From Gambelia wislizenii (lineage: Eukaryota; Chordata; Lepidosauria; Squamata; Crotaphytidae): a stretch of 64,000 nt of DNA. The stretch is taken from contig JAUMIR010000003.1 of the NCBI GenBank assembly GCA_030847615.1, forward strand, positions 24,991,001-25,055,000, written 5' to 3'. The first letter of the stretch is position 1. The number at the start of each line of letters is the position of its first letter. The notes below the pieces were generated by a model, which was not told the origin of the DNA, searched no databases, and saw only the letters and a program-made list of their open reading frames with translations. Of this stretch, positions 33,694-44,520 are shown one piece after another. A program made the position numbers and the translations under genes.

Positions 33694-34053
33694 GAACAGA
33701 CCTTATAAGCAGCCTATTGAATAGCCATAGAAGTGCAAAACATATGGGTGTGGTGATGAAGTGACAAGTTCAGTTTAACAATGGGTGTTGAGGGACAAAG
33801 GCAGGAGGAAAGATGTTGCCTAATGCCAGGGTGGATGGATGACCAGATAAATGATGGAGGGAGTTTTGGAATGGAGTGTGATGCTAGCTGGGTACCAGAA
33901 GGAGATGTGATAAACTAGGCGCTCTTGGCAGCCTCTTTCCTCCTGCCTTTGTCCCTCAGTGACCATTGTTAAACTGAACTTGTCACCTCATCACCATACC
34001 TGCAAGTTTTCCATTTCTATGGTTATTCAATAGGCTGCTTATAAGGTCTGTTC
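33694..34053. repeat. 360-bp inverted repeat with arms of about 125 bp
   Basis: GAACAGACCTTATAAGCAGC at 33694 is matched in complement at the right end (to 34053). The arms also share CTATTGAATARCCATAGAA, TGACAAGTTCAGTTTAACAA and GAGGGACAAAGGCAGGAGGA. The spacer is about 100 bp. This may be a foldback MITE or a local inverted duplication. Confidence 0.85.
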
Positions 34054-34180
34054 CTAGGCACCAGTTCACTCCATACATCTGAGGAAGGAGACCAAGTCTA
34101 CAAAAGCTTATGCTACATTTTCTTTCTCTCAGTCTCAAATATGCTACAAGATCCCCTTGCTTAATGGAATGAAAATAAAT
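34054..34180 (+). repeat. Fragment of a widespread amniote repeat
   Basis: The sequence ATCTGAGGAAGGAGACCAAG followed by TCTACAAAAGCTTATGCTAC has the signature of a very common interspersed repeat of reptiles and birds. A similar fragment in the opposite sense lies near 39120-39212. I cannot name the class. Confidence 0.5.
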
Positions 34181-35384
34181 AAAACCAGGTTGACAATCAG
34201 TTTCATTGTGTGTGGGGGGGATATGTCTTACCCAACCACAAATATTGTGTTGTGTATGAGAGGAGGTGAGGTAGGATGAGGTGGAGTGGGATTGAGTCAT
34301 TGAATGAAAGGCTGGATGAGTGTCTTTAAGGTTCAAGAGAGTGAAGAATGGCTTACCATATGGAGACAGCTACCACCAGAGCTTCAACACATGAGCTTTC
34401 AGGTGACAATTCCTGGAATCCTCCTGCCTTTGTGGCTGCTGGAAGATTCTGGAAGTAAAGTTCCAAAAAGTAAAGTTCCCAATCTTTGGTTACCACATGG
34501 AATAATGTAAAGTGACTTCCAGAGACAACTGAGCAAATTATGTATAGCAGTTATATGTGTAGTCCTGTACTGTATAAGGGCAAATTATGCCAGCTTGTGG
34601 TAAAGAAATATTTGCAATAAGTACAATTTCAAAAAATTAAATATACATTCTCATATCTGTAGTTTTGTGCTTTCTCTCCCAATTAATTGCACAGTTTGAA
34701 CCTATCATTAAAACAAATAGTGCATTGAGTGTTGATCTAACCTAGTTAGTACAATAATAACATTACATGGGAATTTGTTTATTTATAGGGATATCTCTTT
34801 CCTGAGTTCATTGTTGGCCAGTTAGGGAGATAATAAACTCTGTAGAAAAGGAAAATGCATATTTGTGTATGTAAGAGAAAAGTAGTTGTTTTGTGCTATT
34901 CTGAGAAGAACTGAAATCCTGGTGCTTCTTTGTGGTAAAATAAATATTTCCATTAGGACCAACCAAAATGTTACAGATCTGTGGATTTTGGAGTCTTTTC
35001 CCTTCACAGATCAGCACCACTATCTTGTATATGTGCTAAAGATCAAGCTGGGCTTAATGTTTTGCCCACCTTTCAAGATTTTCTCATATTCTGTTCCTGT
35101 CACATCTGTTGCTGGGAAGATGCCAGTGATGGTGAATTCAAAGCTATGGTCAAAAGCCACCATCTGTGTGAGTCTCAGTCTATTAAATGCTTCTGGAAAG
35201 TTCACTCAGTGATTATTGCAGAAACACTGGGGAGCTCTTTGGAATGTTCCTGGGACTTCCTGACAGCTTTCAATAAAGGCTCAGGTTTGTTATATGAATG
35301 TTTGGCATTTTAAAAAGCATAGGCTAAGATCCTACATCCTATTTGTGTAGTGGAAATCTACACTCATATAGGTTGCTCCGCACC
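34181..35384. other. No recognised feature
   Basis: No gene or nameable repeat. Confidence 0.35.
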
Positions 35385-35553
35385 ACACTTCTGCTGAATA
35401 CTGCCACTGTATATCTCCATTGTGACCACTTATTGTCCCATTGTGTAATGGGGAATGCAAAGTGGCTGTTTTTGCAATTTCAGTGAATAAACTGATACAC
35501 TGAAGGCACTGACAAATAATTACACTCAATTCAAAAATATGTAACTGCATGGT
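35385..35553. repeat. Unclassified interspersed repeat, copy 1
   Basis: It matches 60298-60488: both contain CTTCTGCTGAATAC, TTGTCCCATTGTG, CACTGAAGGCACTGACAAAT and a TGTAAYTGCATG end. Class unknown. Confidence 0.65.
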
Positions 35554-35599
35554 TAGAATAGAGACCGAGTATAGTGTAGTGGTTTGAATATTAGACTAA

Positions 35600-36239
35600 G
35601 GAAATTAGCAGACTAGCATCTAAAAACGCTGTAATTCCACAAATGAGGAAAGCAGAAACATAGTGGCATTATTACACTTACTATCACACGTCGCTCTAAT
35701 CGCATGAAAGAACCAGCACGGATTTATTGCACAACCACCACTAACACTTTAAGAATGGGACTTTACTTCCATGATTTAGCATGGGTGAGATTTCATCTGT
35801 TCTTGTGAGAAGACACGAGTGCGCTTAAAATCAGCAAACCCCCCTTAATTTACAAAGTAAATGAACAGACAAACTGTTAAACAAACCTAAAAATGTGCCA
35901 ATCAACCAGGAGAGTTCATAAAAAGAGTGTCTTGTGCATGGTTTCCCTGTTGCTGCCCAGAGGTTTTCTCGCTGGCAACAGGGAGGCACGAAAGGAGACT
36001 GCCCATTCATGCGTAATCTCGCAATTACAGTGGGACGTGTGTTTGCATGCTCTTCAATACCATGAAAAAAGTGGTATTGAGAGCTATTGACGGCTTGTCC
36101 CATAAACAGAAAGTGATGCCTTATTCGTGGCTGGAACACAGGATGAATACGCGAGCACAAAAATGTTGTGCAATAGTAGGGTTCATTTTTGCTATTGTCA
36201 CATCATTTTGCATGATTTTTGTCATGTCTGATAAAGTCC
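35600..36239. mobile_element. Harbinger-like MITE inserted in SINE-B, 640 bp
   Basis: The ends GGAAATTAGCAGAC and, complemented, GGACTTTATCAGAC enclose 640 bp. The target TAA is duplicated at 35597-35599 and 36240-36242, confirmed by the interrupted SINE. The right half (from about 35925) matches 47710-48034 and includes GTGATGCCTTATTCGTGGCT. Non-coding. Confidence 0.9.
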
Positions 36240-36386
36240 TAAGACTCCAGGAGACCAGGGTTCAAATTCTGGCTCAGCCATGAAATCTGTTGGGTGACCA
36301 TGGATAAGTCACACTCTCTCAGCCTTAGAGGAAGGCCATGGCGAAACTTCTCTGAATATATAAAATGCCATGTAAACCCTATCATA

Positions 36387-36931
36387 GGCCTTGTCTACAT
36401 TGGCCAAATACCCTGGCTTGTCCCCATTCCAGAGCCCTACAGTCCAAACAACACAGGGCATTTATCCCGATCTGCACCCAGGCAGCCCAAATGACTCCCG
36501 GGGCAGATATGGGGTTGGAACAGGGTCAAGCTGGGATAGGGCCCAATAACATTCATAAGAAAATACCTGGCTTTCCTGAGAAAAAATGGATTGAGCCCCA
36601 AGTGTCCAGAGGAGCCCATCTGGCACACTGCTCCTTGCTGCCACCACCAGCTCCCTGGCTCTCCTGGAAGCCAGGCAGGGATCCTGCAGCATGTGACTGA
36701 GGCTGGTCACATGCAGGGGTCTGCAGTCATATGTTGTGGGACCCCTGCCTGGCTTCCATGTTAGTGAGAAAATGGCGGCTGTGGCAGCCACGGCTTCAGC
36801 AACTGGCCAGAATCCTGTTTGGACTCTACTGTGTCTTCTGCAGGTTACAGGGCATTGGGGGGTTCACCCACCTCTGCAGCCAGGATATGCTGGTGGGGAA
36901 CTGGGGTATCCTGGCTAGCGTAGATAAGACC
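36387..36931. mobile_element. Harbinger-like MITE inserted in SINE-B, 545 bp
   Basis: The ends GGCCTTGTCTACATTGGCC and, complemented, GGTCTTATCTACGCTAGCC enclose 545 bp, with ATA duplicated at 36384-36386 and 36932-36934. The middle contains a palindrome (GGAAGCCAGGCAGGGATCC against GGGACCCCTGCCTGGCTTCC). The element is related to the one at 43280. Confidence 0.9.
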
Positions 36932-37029
36932 ATAGAGTCACCATAAGTCAGAGTCAATGTGAAAGGACATAACAACAACAACGGCTGGAATACTGGTGGT
37001 TAGATCCAAAAGAGTAGACCCATTGAATC

Positions 37030-37625
37030 AGTTTTTACATGGTGAGTCAACATGTAAATAGAGCAATTGATTCAATGGCTCCACTGTAATTGGGACAAAT
37101 TATAATATTTAAGCCCATCTGAAATGGTTACACTTGTGGAACTCCACTTATGCAAACATGAGTTGAACGTGCCCAGAGCACAATGGCCAACAAATAAATA
37201 AATGTACAACTGCATGTGGGAGAGAACTTACACATGTTTGTGGCACCAAAATTCTAGTCATAGTACCAATACTGGAATCTTCTCCCTCCCCCACTCCCCA
37301 TCTGCTGGGAAAATTGAAGGATTGCTGCTCTGAGTAGAGAGTTTAGAATAGAAGATCTCCCATGACGCTCCCAACTTTAATACATAATGATTCCATGACC
37401 CAGAATGATACTCAAATTTTCCCTGGAAGTACACAGCCAAGACCAATAGATGGGAGCCCCCAGAATGCTCCAACCAGCATGGTCAAATAACTTTGTTGCT
37501 GCTGGGATGAAGAGCCTAGGAGTTTTAATCTAAAAAGTATTTTGCTTTCAAAATCCAGTGGTGATTGTCTCCCACTACTAAGCTCTGCCTACCGCTCAAT
37601 CCTTTTTTAAACTACAGATGCAAGG
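37030..37625. repeat. Unclassified repeat (575-bp unit), copy 2
   Basis: It matches 27655-28215 over its length: ATTGATTCAATGGCTCCACT, TAATACATAATGATTCCATG and CTCCCACTACTAAGCTCTGC are shared with small changes. The upstream repeated block present in copy 1 is absent here. Confidence 0.7.
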
Positions 37626-38076
37626 GAACAGGGATTGAAAATTATGCCTTTTATGATGTAAAGATTGGTGTAAAGACCATTGAACTACAGTCCTTCCCAT
37701 TTCATACTGTAGCCCACAAACCTAGGTTTGCCACCAAGGTCTTGTTCCCAGATGACTGTTGACCCTGTTCAGTGTTGTTTACAACTGTAGACAAATTGTA
37801 ATGTTGGTGAAAAAACTAAAGACCTACAGACACTGGGCTTGAAGAGATGCTTTAATGCAGTAGCCTGATCCGCAGTCTTGCCTCTGCAGTACAGATGAAG
37901 ACATTTGGCCTGTGGGAAAAGATCTCTGGCCTAAATTCAATTGCTAGACCCAACTAGAATAGATCCACTGAATGAAAGGAATTTTCATAATTGTTGACTG
38001 CTTGATTGGGTCAACTGTAGTTGAAACTAACAATTGGATTTAGGCCTCCAGGAACAGAGGGAGAGGTTCAGAAGAG
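37626..38076. other. No recognised gene
   Basis: Near 37940-38047 CCTAAATTCAATTG and CAATTGGATTTAGG form a loose inverted pair about 75 bp apart, perhaps another small MITE. Confidence 0.35.
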
Positions 38077-38210
38077 GGGTGGGAATTGGGCAGCCCTCCA
38101 GATGTTGTTGAACTGCAATTCCCAGCATTCCTTCCTGGTGGCTCTGCTGGCTAGGGCTGATGGGAGTGGCAGTCCAACAACATCTGGAGGGCTGCATTAT
38201 TCCCACCCTA
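38077..38210. mobile_element. hAT-like MITE with about 60-bp inverted ends
   Basis: The left end GGGTGGGAATTGGGCAGCCC, continuing CTCCAGATGTTGTTGAACTG, is matched by the complement of the right end (CATCTGGAGGGCTGCATTAT, TCCCACCC). GTTCAGAA before and GTTTAGAA after the element could be the 8-bp target duplication expected of hAT elements. No transposase. Confidence 0.75.
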
Positions 38211-39214
38211 GTTTAGAATGACCTAGCACCTCTTTTCCCATTGGAATAGAAGAAATGTTATGGCAATTTGGCAAACGCCTACAGGACACATTTTACAAAC
38301 ATTCCATGTTTGCTTCTCTACAGCTCTATGCTATTTCTTGCATCCAAGTCTGACTCAGCCTCCATATCACTGTTATTGATTACAATTTTTGCACTGGAGT
38401 TATATTTCCTGGCATTAAACCTCAATTAGCAGGGCTGTTTTTCTGAGTCAAAATCTAATATTGTCAGTGTTAACGAGACAGAACTCTCCAAGTCACTCTC
38501 AGATATGAGATTCAGTTTGTCCCAGTTATTATAAATTAAAGGGCCAAACTGGGCATGACACAGAGTTCTTCTATATCTTTTTTTCCTTTGCTGACTTCTT
38601 TTAGAACTAAAAGGCAAAATAGGAGCCCACAATCAAGAATGGAAGGAAATCAGGGTATTGCTTGACCCCTTTTATTCCTGCTCTTTGCTCAAAAATTGCA
38701 ACCCCATCTATCTCACCTGCATTTAATATATATGAGGGCCTGTCTCTGCTCCTTCCCATGGATGGGAAAACCACTACCGGAAGGAAACTTTGAGCTGACA
38801 AACAACTGAAAGAGAAAGTGGTAAACAGCCCTTCACTGCTTGCTCTTCCTCTGCTCAGAAAGGCAACTCATTGATGTAGCTGGGTTAGAATAAAACACTT
38901 TCCTCCATGGAAACAGGAGCTCTGTGCAATATCTAGTGGGGTCCTGAGACCACAGATTAATGGAGCAAACTTAACAGTTGGGGTTTTTGTTTGTTTGTTT
39001 GGGTGTGGGGTTTTTTGCATACTGCCCATTGAAGAAACAAATGAACAAATGGACAGTATAACTGCTGATTGATAGGTACTTTAAAATCTTCATACATTGA
39101 AATGAGCTGACTTAACAACAACAAAGGGTCTTGTGACACCTTATGAAAACTAAGAAGTTTTACTGTATTTGGTTTAAGCTTTCATGAACTGCAGCTCATT
39201 TCATCAGGTACACA
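38211..39214. other. No recognised gene
   Basis: A diverged fragment of the repeat seen at 34054 lies at about 39120-39212. The rest is unassigned. Confidence 0.35.
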
Positions 39215-39950
39215 GAAGCATAGAGTTGGAAAAAACCACAAAGGCCATCCAGTCCCCCTGCCATGCAAGACTAAACAATCAAAACACTCCTGACAGATAG
39301 TGGTGCAGTAGTTAAATGGTGGTACTGCAAGCCACAACACTGTGAGTTCAGTTCTGCAAGGCTCCAGGTGGACTCAGCCTTCCATCCTTCCACAGGTCAG
39401 TAAAATGAGTACCCAGCTTGTTGGGGGCAATTACTTAACACATTGTAAACCGTTTAGAGAGTGCTTAGCCCACTATAAAGTGCTATAGAAATGTAAGTGC
39501 TATTGCTAGTGCTAAGTGCTATGGCCATCCAGCTTGTGTTTAAAAACCTCAGAAGGAGAATCTAACACACTCTGAGACAGCAGATTCCACTATCAAACAG
39601 CTCTTACCATCAGGAAATTCTTCCAATGCTTAGGTGGAATCTCTTTTCCTGTAGTTTGAATCCATTGCTTCGTCTCCTAGCCTCTGGAGCAGCAGAAAAC
39701 AAGCTTGCTCCCTCTTCAATATGACATCCTTTTAAATGTTTAAACATGGCTATCATGTCACCTCTTAACCTTCTCTTCTCCAGGTTAAACATACCCCGCT
39801 CCCTAAGTTGCTCCTCATAGGGCATGGCTTCCAGACCTCCCACCATTTTGGTTGCCCTCTTCTGGACACACTCCAGCTTGTCAATATCCTTCTTGAATTG
39901 TGGTGCCCAAAACTGGACGCAGTATGCAAGGTGAGTTCTGACCAAAGTGA
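39215..39950 (-). mobile_element. CR1 LINE, 3' end, copy 2, split by a SINE
   Basis: The minus strand encodes [20 protein letters not shown] and onward to [15 protein letters not shown], with a 3' UTR that ends at 39215 (ATAGAGTTGG on the plus strand). The 3' UTR is interrupted at about 39300 by a tRNA SINE and resumes at about 39520 (ATGGCCATCCAGCTTGTGTT). Confidence 0.85.
39300..39520 (+). mobile_element. tRNA-derived SINE (SINE-A relative) nested in CR1
   Basis: It has TGGTGCAGTAGTTAAATGG (A box), GTGAGTTCAGTTCTG (B box, diverged) and AAAATGAGTACCCAGCTTGT, as in SINE-A. The tail differs: GTAAACCGTTTAGAGAGTGC, then TAGAAATGTAAGTGCTATTG. So the head is shared but the tail points to another LINE partner. 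Confidence 0.8.
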
Positions 39951-40499
39951 CTTGGAGTGACTTATGGAAAGACTGGTATGGCTGTTTTGTTTTCTTCAGG
40001 AGAAACAAAATCCTTAATCAAGCCTCCCATTACAGTTGGTTGGGAGTTGATCTATATACTGCATTCCAGACCAGGCTTCATTGTGCCAATCATGGAATTT
40101 CATGAGGGTCCAGATGTCACTATCTTCCAGTTTTGCCCATCATTTCTTCCATCTTTTGTCTTTCCACAAAGCATCCACCAAGGGGGGAAAGATATCTAAT
40201 GTTTTCAAAGGCACCACTAGTAACTGTCCATCTGGAAGCATTCAAAATTGATCCCATTGCAGAAATTGTGGAATCATCATATGTGAATTGTTTGTGTTGC
40301 TTTATATTCAGGTGCAATCACATTCAACGTGGACACTGAGTGTGACTTGTGAGTAGGTAAATCTGATACACATCCTCATGGATAAGCTAAATTGCAAAGG
40401 AAAACTGTGTGGTTTGTTGTGAACAGATGCGAATAGGCATTGATTATTGCAGTTATGGTTTTGTAACTTAGAGTTATGATTCCGTAACTGCTGTGTATT
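39951..40499. other. No recognised feature
   Basis: No gene or nameable repeat. Confidence 0.35.
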
Positions 40500-40722
40500 C
40501 AGTGTTGCTGCTGCTGTGTGTCTTCAAGTCATTTCCAACTTATGGTAACCCTAAGGCAAAGCTATCATAGGGTTTTCTTCGCAAAATTTGCCTTCCTCTG
40601 AGGCTAAGAGTATGTGACTTGCCTAAGGTCACCCTGTGGATTTCCATGGGTTAGTGGGGATTAGAAACCTGGTCTCCCAGTATCCTAGCGCAACACGCAA
40701 ACATTACACTACGCTGGCTCTG
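40500..40722 (-). mobile_element. SINE-B, near full length
   Basis: On the minus strand: AGCGTAGTGTAATGTTTGCG (A box region), GGAGACCAGGTTTCTAATCC (B box), GGTGACCTTAGGCAAGTCAC, and a tail ending GACTTGAAGACACACAGC. Part of the middle is deleted. Confidence 0.85.
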
Positions 40723-41012
40723 TATTCAGTAAGAATACATAAATGCCACTCCATCCCCTCTCCTTAAGAGACAACAATCAGGCCACAAGGAGGAGGATGT
40801 TTTCACCACCTCCCACCAGCAATGGAGGCTGTGATTATCAGAATAAGGGCAGCTGTCGCAAGTTCTTGTTGCAGACTCGCCCTTTGGTGTGGGGTGTGTG
40901 GAAATGTCATCCTTCTTGTGTCCCAATTGGAAGCTGAACAGACCTCCTTCGCCCAATCTGGCTGCTGGTTCCTAAAGTGGGCGGGAGTGAGGGTGGTTAG
41001 AAACAGGAGACA

Positions 41013-41202
41013 TTAATTTATTTTTATTATTTATTTATTTATTTATACCCCACTCTTCAGCCACAAGGCTATTGTTTTAAGCAATAGCTATTTATACATC
41101 TACACTGCATTAAACAGTTTCCAATGTGTGTTAGCTAATTGCCCCCACAAGCTGGGTACTCAATTTACCGACCTACGAAAGGATGGAAGGCTGAGTGAAT
41201 TA
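41013..41202 (-). mobile_element. SINE-A, 5'-truncated
   Basis: The minus strand contains CACTCAGCCTTCCATCCTTTC-type body sequence through TAGCTATTGCTTAAAACAAT to the tail GAAGAGTGGGGTATAAATAA, and an A/T tetranucleotide run. The A and B boxes are missing. Confidence 0.85.
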
Positions 41203-41589
41203 GGCACGTGTAACTAAGTAGCTGATGTAAAATATTGGTGTCTGTGTATTTCTGAAGACATTTTAATGCATGGAGTTTTGTGTGCATTTTCCCATTGAGT
41301 GAAGCATGCTTTTGCATATTTTTCAACAATTGTACACATTTTTAGCTCTTCACATTTTCCAAATGTGTGCCTGGTCTTGGGGATATTTTATTTCTCCAAA
41401 ATGCACCACTAATATGTACAAATATGTGCCTTTTGGAGGCAAGGGGGTTAGCTACATGGGAGAATTAAATCTGGGAAATATCTTGTTACCTCCATTTTGG
41501 TCCTGTCCCAACTTGTGTCCACGATGCATTTGTATATTTGGTGACAGTGAAAATACCCGAGTTTGTAGTCCACATGGCCACCTACAGGA
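41203..41589. other. No recognised feature
   Basis: No gene or nameable repeat. Confidence 0.35.
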
Positions 41590-42875
41590 ACGGGGGAGGG
41601 GGAGGTTGCTGAAGGCCGGGTGAACGATCTCTCGGCCGACAGTCTGCCAAACGTGGCCCTAATCCCGAGGAGGGAAGGACCGGCGACAGCCAGCAAGAGG
41701 GTGAGGGAACAGCCGGGGGGGCCTCCCTGCTGCCTACCTGCCTGCCCGTCCATCAGTCAGTCAGTCAGGAAGGCTGACCCCTTGCTCACTTGCTCCCTCC
41801 CTCAGCCCGGCCCTTTGGCTTGGGGATGGGGCAGCGGCTGCCTGTCAGCCAGGGCTTGGGGGGTGAGCCCTTTGGCAGTGGCCCTTCAGCTGCCCATCCC
41901 TCTGTGTCTGCAGCAGAGGAGGCTTCCTGGGACAGGTGGCCCATATTGTGGCTGCTGCGGCTGCTGTGACAGACTGACACATGGTTGAGCCCACAGCTGC
42001 AGTAGCCACTGAGGGCCAGGGAGCCGGGCAGGACGGGCGAAGGCCAAGTGGGGAAGACTCAGCGCACACAACATGGACCACCTGTCCCAGGAAACCTCTA
42101 CCACCAGGGACACAGAGGGATGGGCAGCCACTGCCAAAGGGCTCGTCCCCCCCATCCCTGGCCGATAGGCAACCGCTGCCCCATCCCCGAGCTGAAGGGC
42201 CAGGCCGAGGGAGGGAGGGAGCGATTGAGGGCTTGGCCTTCCTTCCTTCCTGACGGGTGGGCAGGCAGGAGGGCAGGACGTGGGTCCTTTGGGGCCTGTG
42301 TGCTGGGGAGGGGGACCCAGCTGCTCCCTCGCTTGCTTGCTGGCTGTCACCAGTCCAAGAAGCAAGTGTGGGGCAAGGGGAAAGGGTGGGGGAAGGGAGA
42401 GAGGAATAGAGCAGGCAGACGGAGGTGTGGTGGTGGCAAAGTGGTGAGACTGACCGGAAGAGCTGCTCCATGTTACTGTCATATCTGGTGGGAGAGGCAG
42501 GATACAAATAAACATCATCATCATCATCATCATTATATCGGTTCCATACAATAACAGCAATAGCAGATCCTGCATTGCAAGGCATCCCTTGCAAGCCCTC
42601 CCCCCTCTGAGGTATGACCAATCAAATTTCAGCTGTGCTGTGTACCCCTATTTCAAGATGGTTGCTGGTTGATCAGACAACCAATTATGCAGGTTTTCCT
42701 GCATTTAAAAAAAAAAGCCCACGAAAAACAGTGAAAGCTGTTATCACGGTCTATATGGAGTTTTCAGCCTCCCTCCTTCCGAATAGTGTGTATCTGACCC
42801 ACTGAACATGAGGACCAATGATATTATTCCTGAATTGTTCCCAGGTTTTGTGTTGTTTTTTCTGCCATGTAGGTA
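41590..42875. mobile_element. Foldback DNA element with long inverted arms, copy 2
   Basis: The left arm (about 41678-41944) and right arm (about 42071-42355) are complementary: GCGACAGCCAGCAAG, CTCCCTCCCTCAGCC, GGATGGGGCAGCGGCTGCC, GCCCATCCCTCTGTGTC and CCTGGGACAGGTGG each occur in both orientations. The unpaired right part (from about 42570) is the module also found at 12990-13285. An ATC triplet run lies at about 42508-42536. GC content is high and CpG frequent. Frames of up to 258 codons in the arms overlap each other and show no recognisable domain. Confidence 0.7.
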
Positions 42876-43279
42876 ATCCCAAGGTGCAAGTTGCATCACG
42901 ACAAATGTCAAGAAATGTGCAATTGATACTTCTGCTGATAATTAAAAAAAATCTTTCCTACCCCAAGGAAGCATTTATTTCCATCTCTGTCCACCTCCAG
43001 CTAAGGATGGTGTATGGTTGTGTTAGAAGATAAAGGAAATAGAAGTAGTTTTGAGGGAACAGTGGGAAAGAATAACTGAATTTTGGAATAGGTCTGAGAA
43101 AGAAACCTAGAGAGCTGAAAGCTACTGTAAAAACATGGGAATGTAGTGGTGCATATCTTTGGAAACTGGAGGTGGGAGTAGTGGATTTCTTGTTTGGTAC
43201 AAGTCTTGGCTGCCTGTTTCCACCAATGCCCAGTTTGTATCTTTGTAAAGATACTCAAATATTACAGAAACACTCTAAG
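42876..43279. other. No recognised feature
   Basis: No gene or nameable repeat. Confidence 0.35.
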
Positions 43280-43790
43280 GGCTTGTCTGCACGAGCTATT
43301 TACCCCAGTTTGCCCCTGTCTTGGAACCCTGCAGTCCAAACGACACAGGGCTCTTGTTCAGTTTTGCCCCTGGGCAGTCCAGTTGAAGCAAAGTAAAGCC
43401 CTTTACAATGGTGTAATTAAACACCCGGGAAAATCTCCGTTATGTGGGAAAACCCAGATCAGGCTGGCACAGGAATGCAGGGTCTGTACCTACATGCCAG
43501 CCCATGTAGTCAGATGCCACTGCTACTGCCTCTGGAGTATCTCTGTTGCTAGGAAGGAGGCCCCCAGAACATGATCAAGGCCCCGGGCATGTGACCAGCC
43601 TTGATCATATGCTGAGTGCATCCTTCCTGGCTTGAGGGAACAATACATGGCAACAGTGGAGACAGCCTCCGGTATGGGCTGGTGTGTGCATGCAGACTTC
43701 TTCCTGTTTCACATAGATAATGGGGGTGAGGTGGGTGGAACAGGCCAGATCCAGGGCCAGAATATGCTGGCGGGAAGACATCATGTTAAC
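43280..43790. mobile_element. Harbinger-like MITE, right end degraded
   Basis: The left end GGGCTTGTCTGCACGAGCTA follows TAA. The interior resembles 36387-36931: both have CAGTCCAAACRACACAGGGC, a long palindrome around GGAAGGAGGCC or GGAAGCCAGGC, and ATATGCTGGYGGG near the right. The terminal repeat expected on the right could not be found. Confidence 0.6.
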
Positions 43791-43799
43791 TGAACGGCC

Positions 43800-44262
43800 A
43801 TATTCTCCCATATGAGCATATCTTTGAGATTTTCAAAGGAGGCCTTTCTCTGTCCCACCACCCTCACAAGTACATCTGGTGGGAACATGGTTGAGACCAT
43901 TCTTGGTGGCTTTCAGGTTTTGGAAATCCCTTCCTAGAGAGGCTACATTGGTATTTTCTATAGTGTCCTTTCTGTAATAGGAAAATATTTTTTTTCTTAG
44001 ACAAGCCTTTGAGAACTAACAATTCACAGGGGAAAGGGCTTTTAATAATGTGTTCTATTGTCTGTGTTTGTTCTTGTTGTTTTTAATGGGTATGCTTTTA
44101 AATTGCTTTTAATTCTATTTATAGTTTAGTTATATTTTAAAGTTTGTATTTTTAAATAATGTGAAATTTCTATATGCATCTGTTTTAACTTTGTAAGCTG
44201 CCTTGCATCTCTTGGCTAGGAAAACGGTAGGATAGAAATAACTAAGTAAGTAAATAAGTAGG
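43800..44262 (+). mobile_element. L2-like LINE 3' fragment
   Basis: The sequence TTTCTCTGTCCCACCACCCT, ATTCTTGGTGGCTTTCAGGT and TTAGACAAGCCTTTGAGAAC corresponds to a degenerate LINE C-terminus, followed by TTGTAAGCTGCCTTGCATCT and an A-rich end. The same family lies on the minus strand at 63515-63965. Clade is uncertain (L2 or a relative). Confidence 0.6.
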
Positions 44263-44520
44263 GCTGGAATCCTCTGTCACAGTGTACAATGTGTAACTTC
44301 ATGTATAATTAGCTGCATAGCAGAGGTACTGAGAAACCCTGTTACACATTGGCACTCCTTAGCTGGTAAGCCGATCTATCAGTACTTTTGTGCACCAGCC
44401 TTACTGTGCATCTGTTCCAATGCACATTGGTCATTTTGCTGGATCCCCTGTGAAGTAACACATCAGCAGCCCTTTACTAGATATGGACATTATGGAACTG
44501 CCCAACTCTAATTCCTGCAG

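Larger units (their letters stand above)
35556..36980 (+). mobile_element. SINE-B copy split into three pieces by two MITEs
   Basis: Piece 1 is 35556-35599 (GTATAGTGTAGTGGTTTGAA, A box). Piece 2 is 36240-36386 (GGAGACCAGGGTTCAAATTC, the B box, to AACCCTATCATA). Piece 3 is 36932-36980 (ATAGAGTCACCATAAGTCAG to ACAACAACAA). Joined in order they follow the SINE-B layout of the copies at 49.0, 59.7 and 61.2 kb without a gap. The breaks coincide with 3-bp duplications (TAA and ATA). Confidence 0.9.

Noticed and set aside
41208..41640. CpG-rich start of the 41.6-kb region as a promoter or CpG island of a host gene
   Set aside because: The GC-rich sequence is explained by the foldback arms. No downstream exon or splice pattern could be found.
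41845..42621. A 258-codon minus-strand frame and overlapping long frames
   Set aside because: They lie in the complementary arms of a foldback element and are by-products of high GC. No domain is visible.
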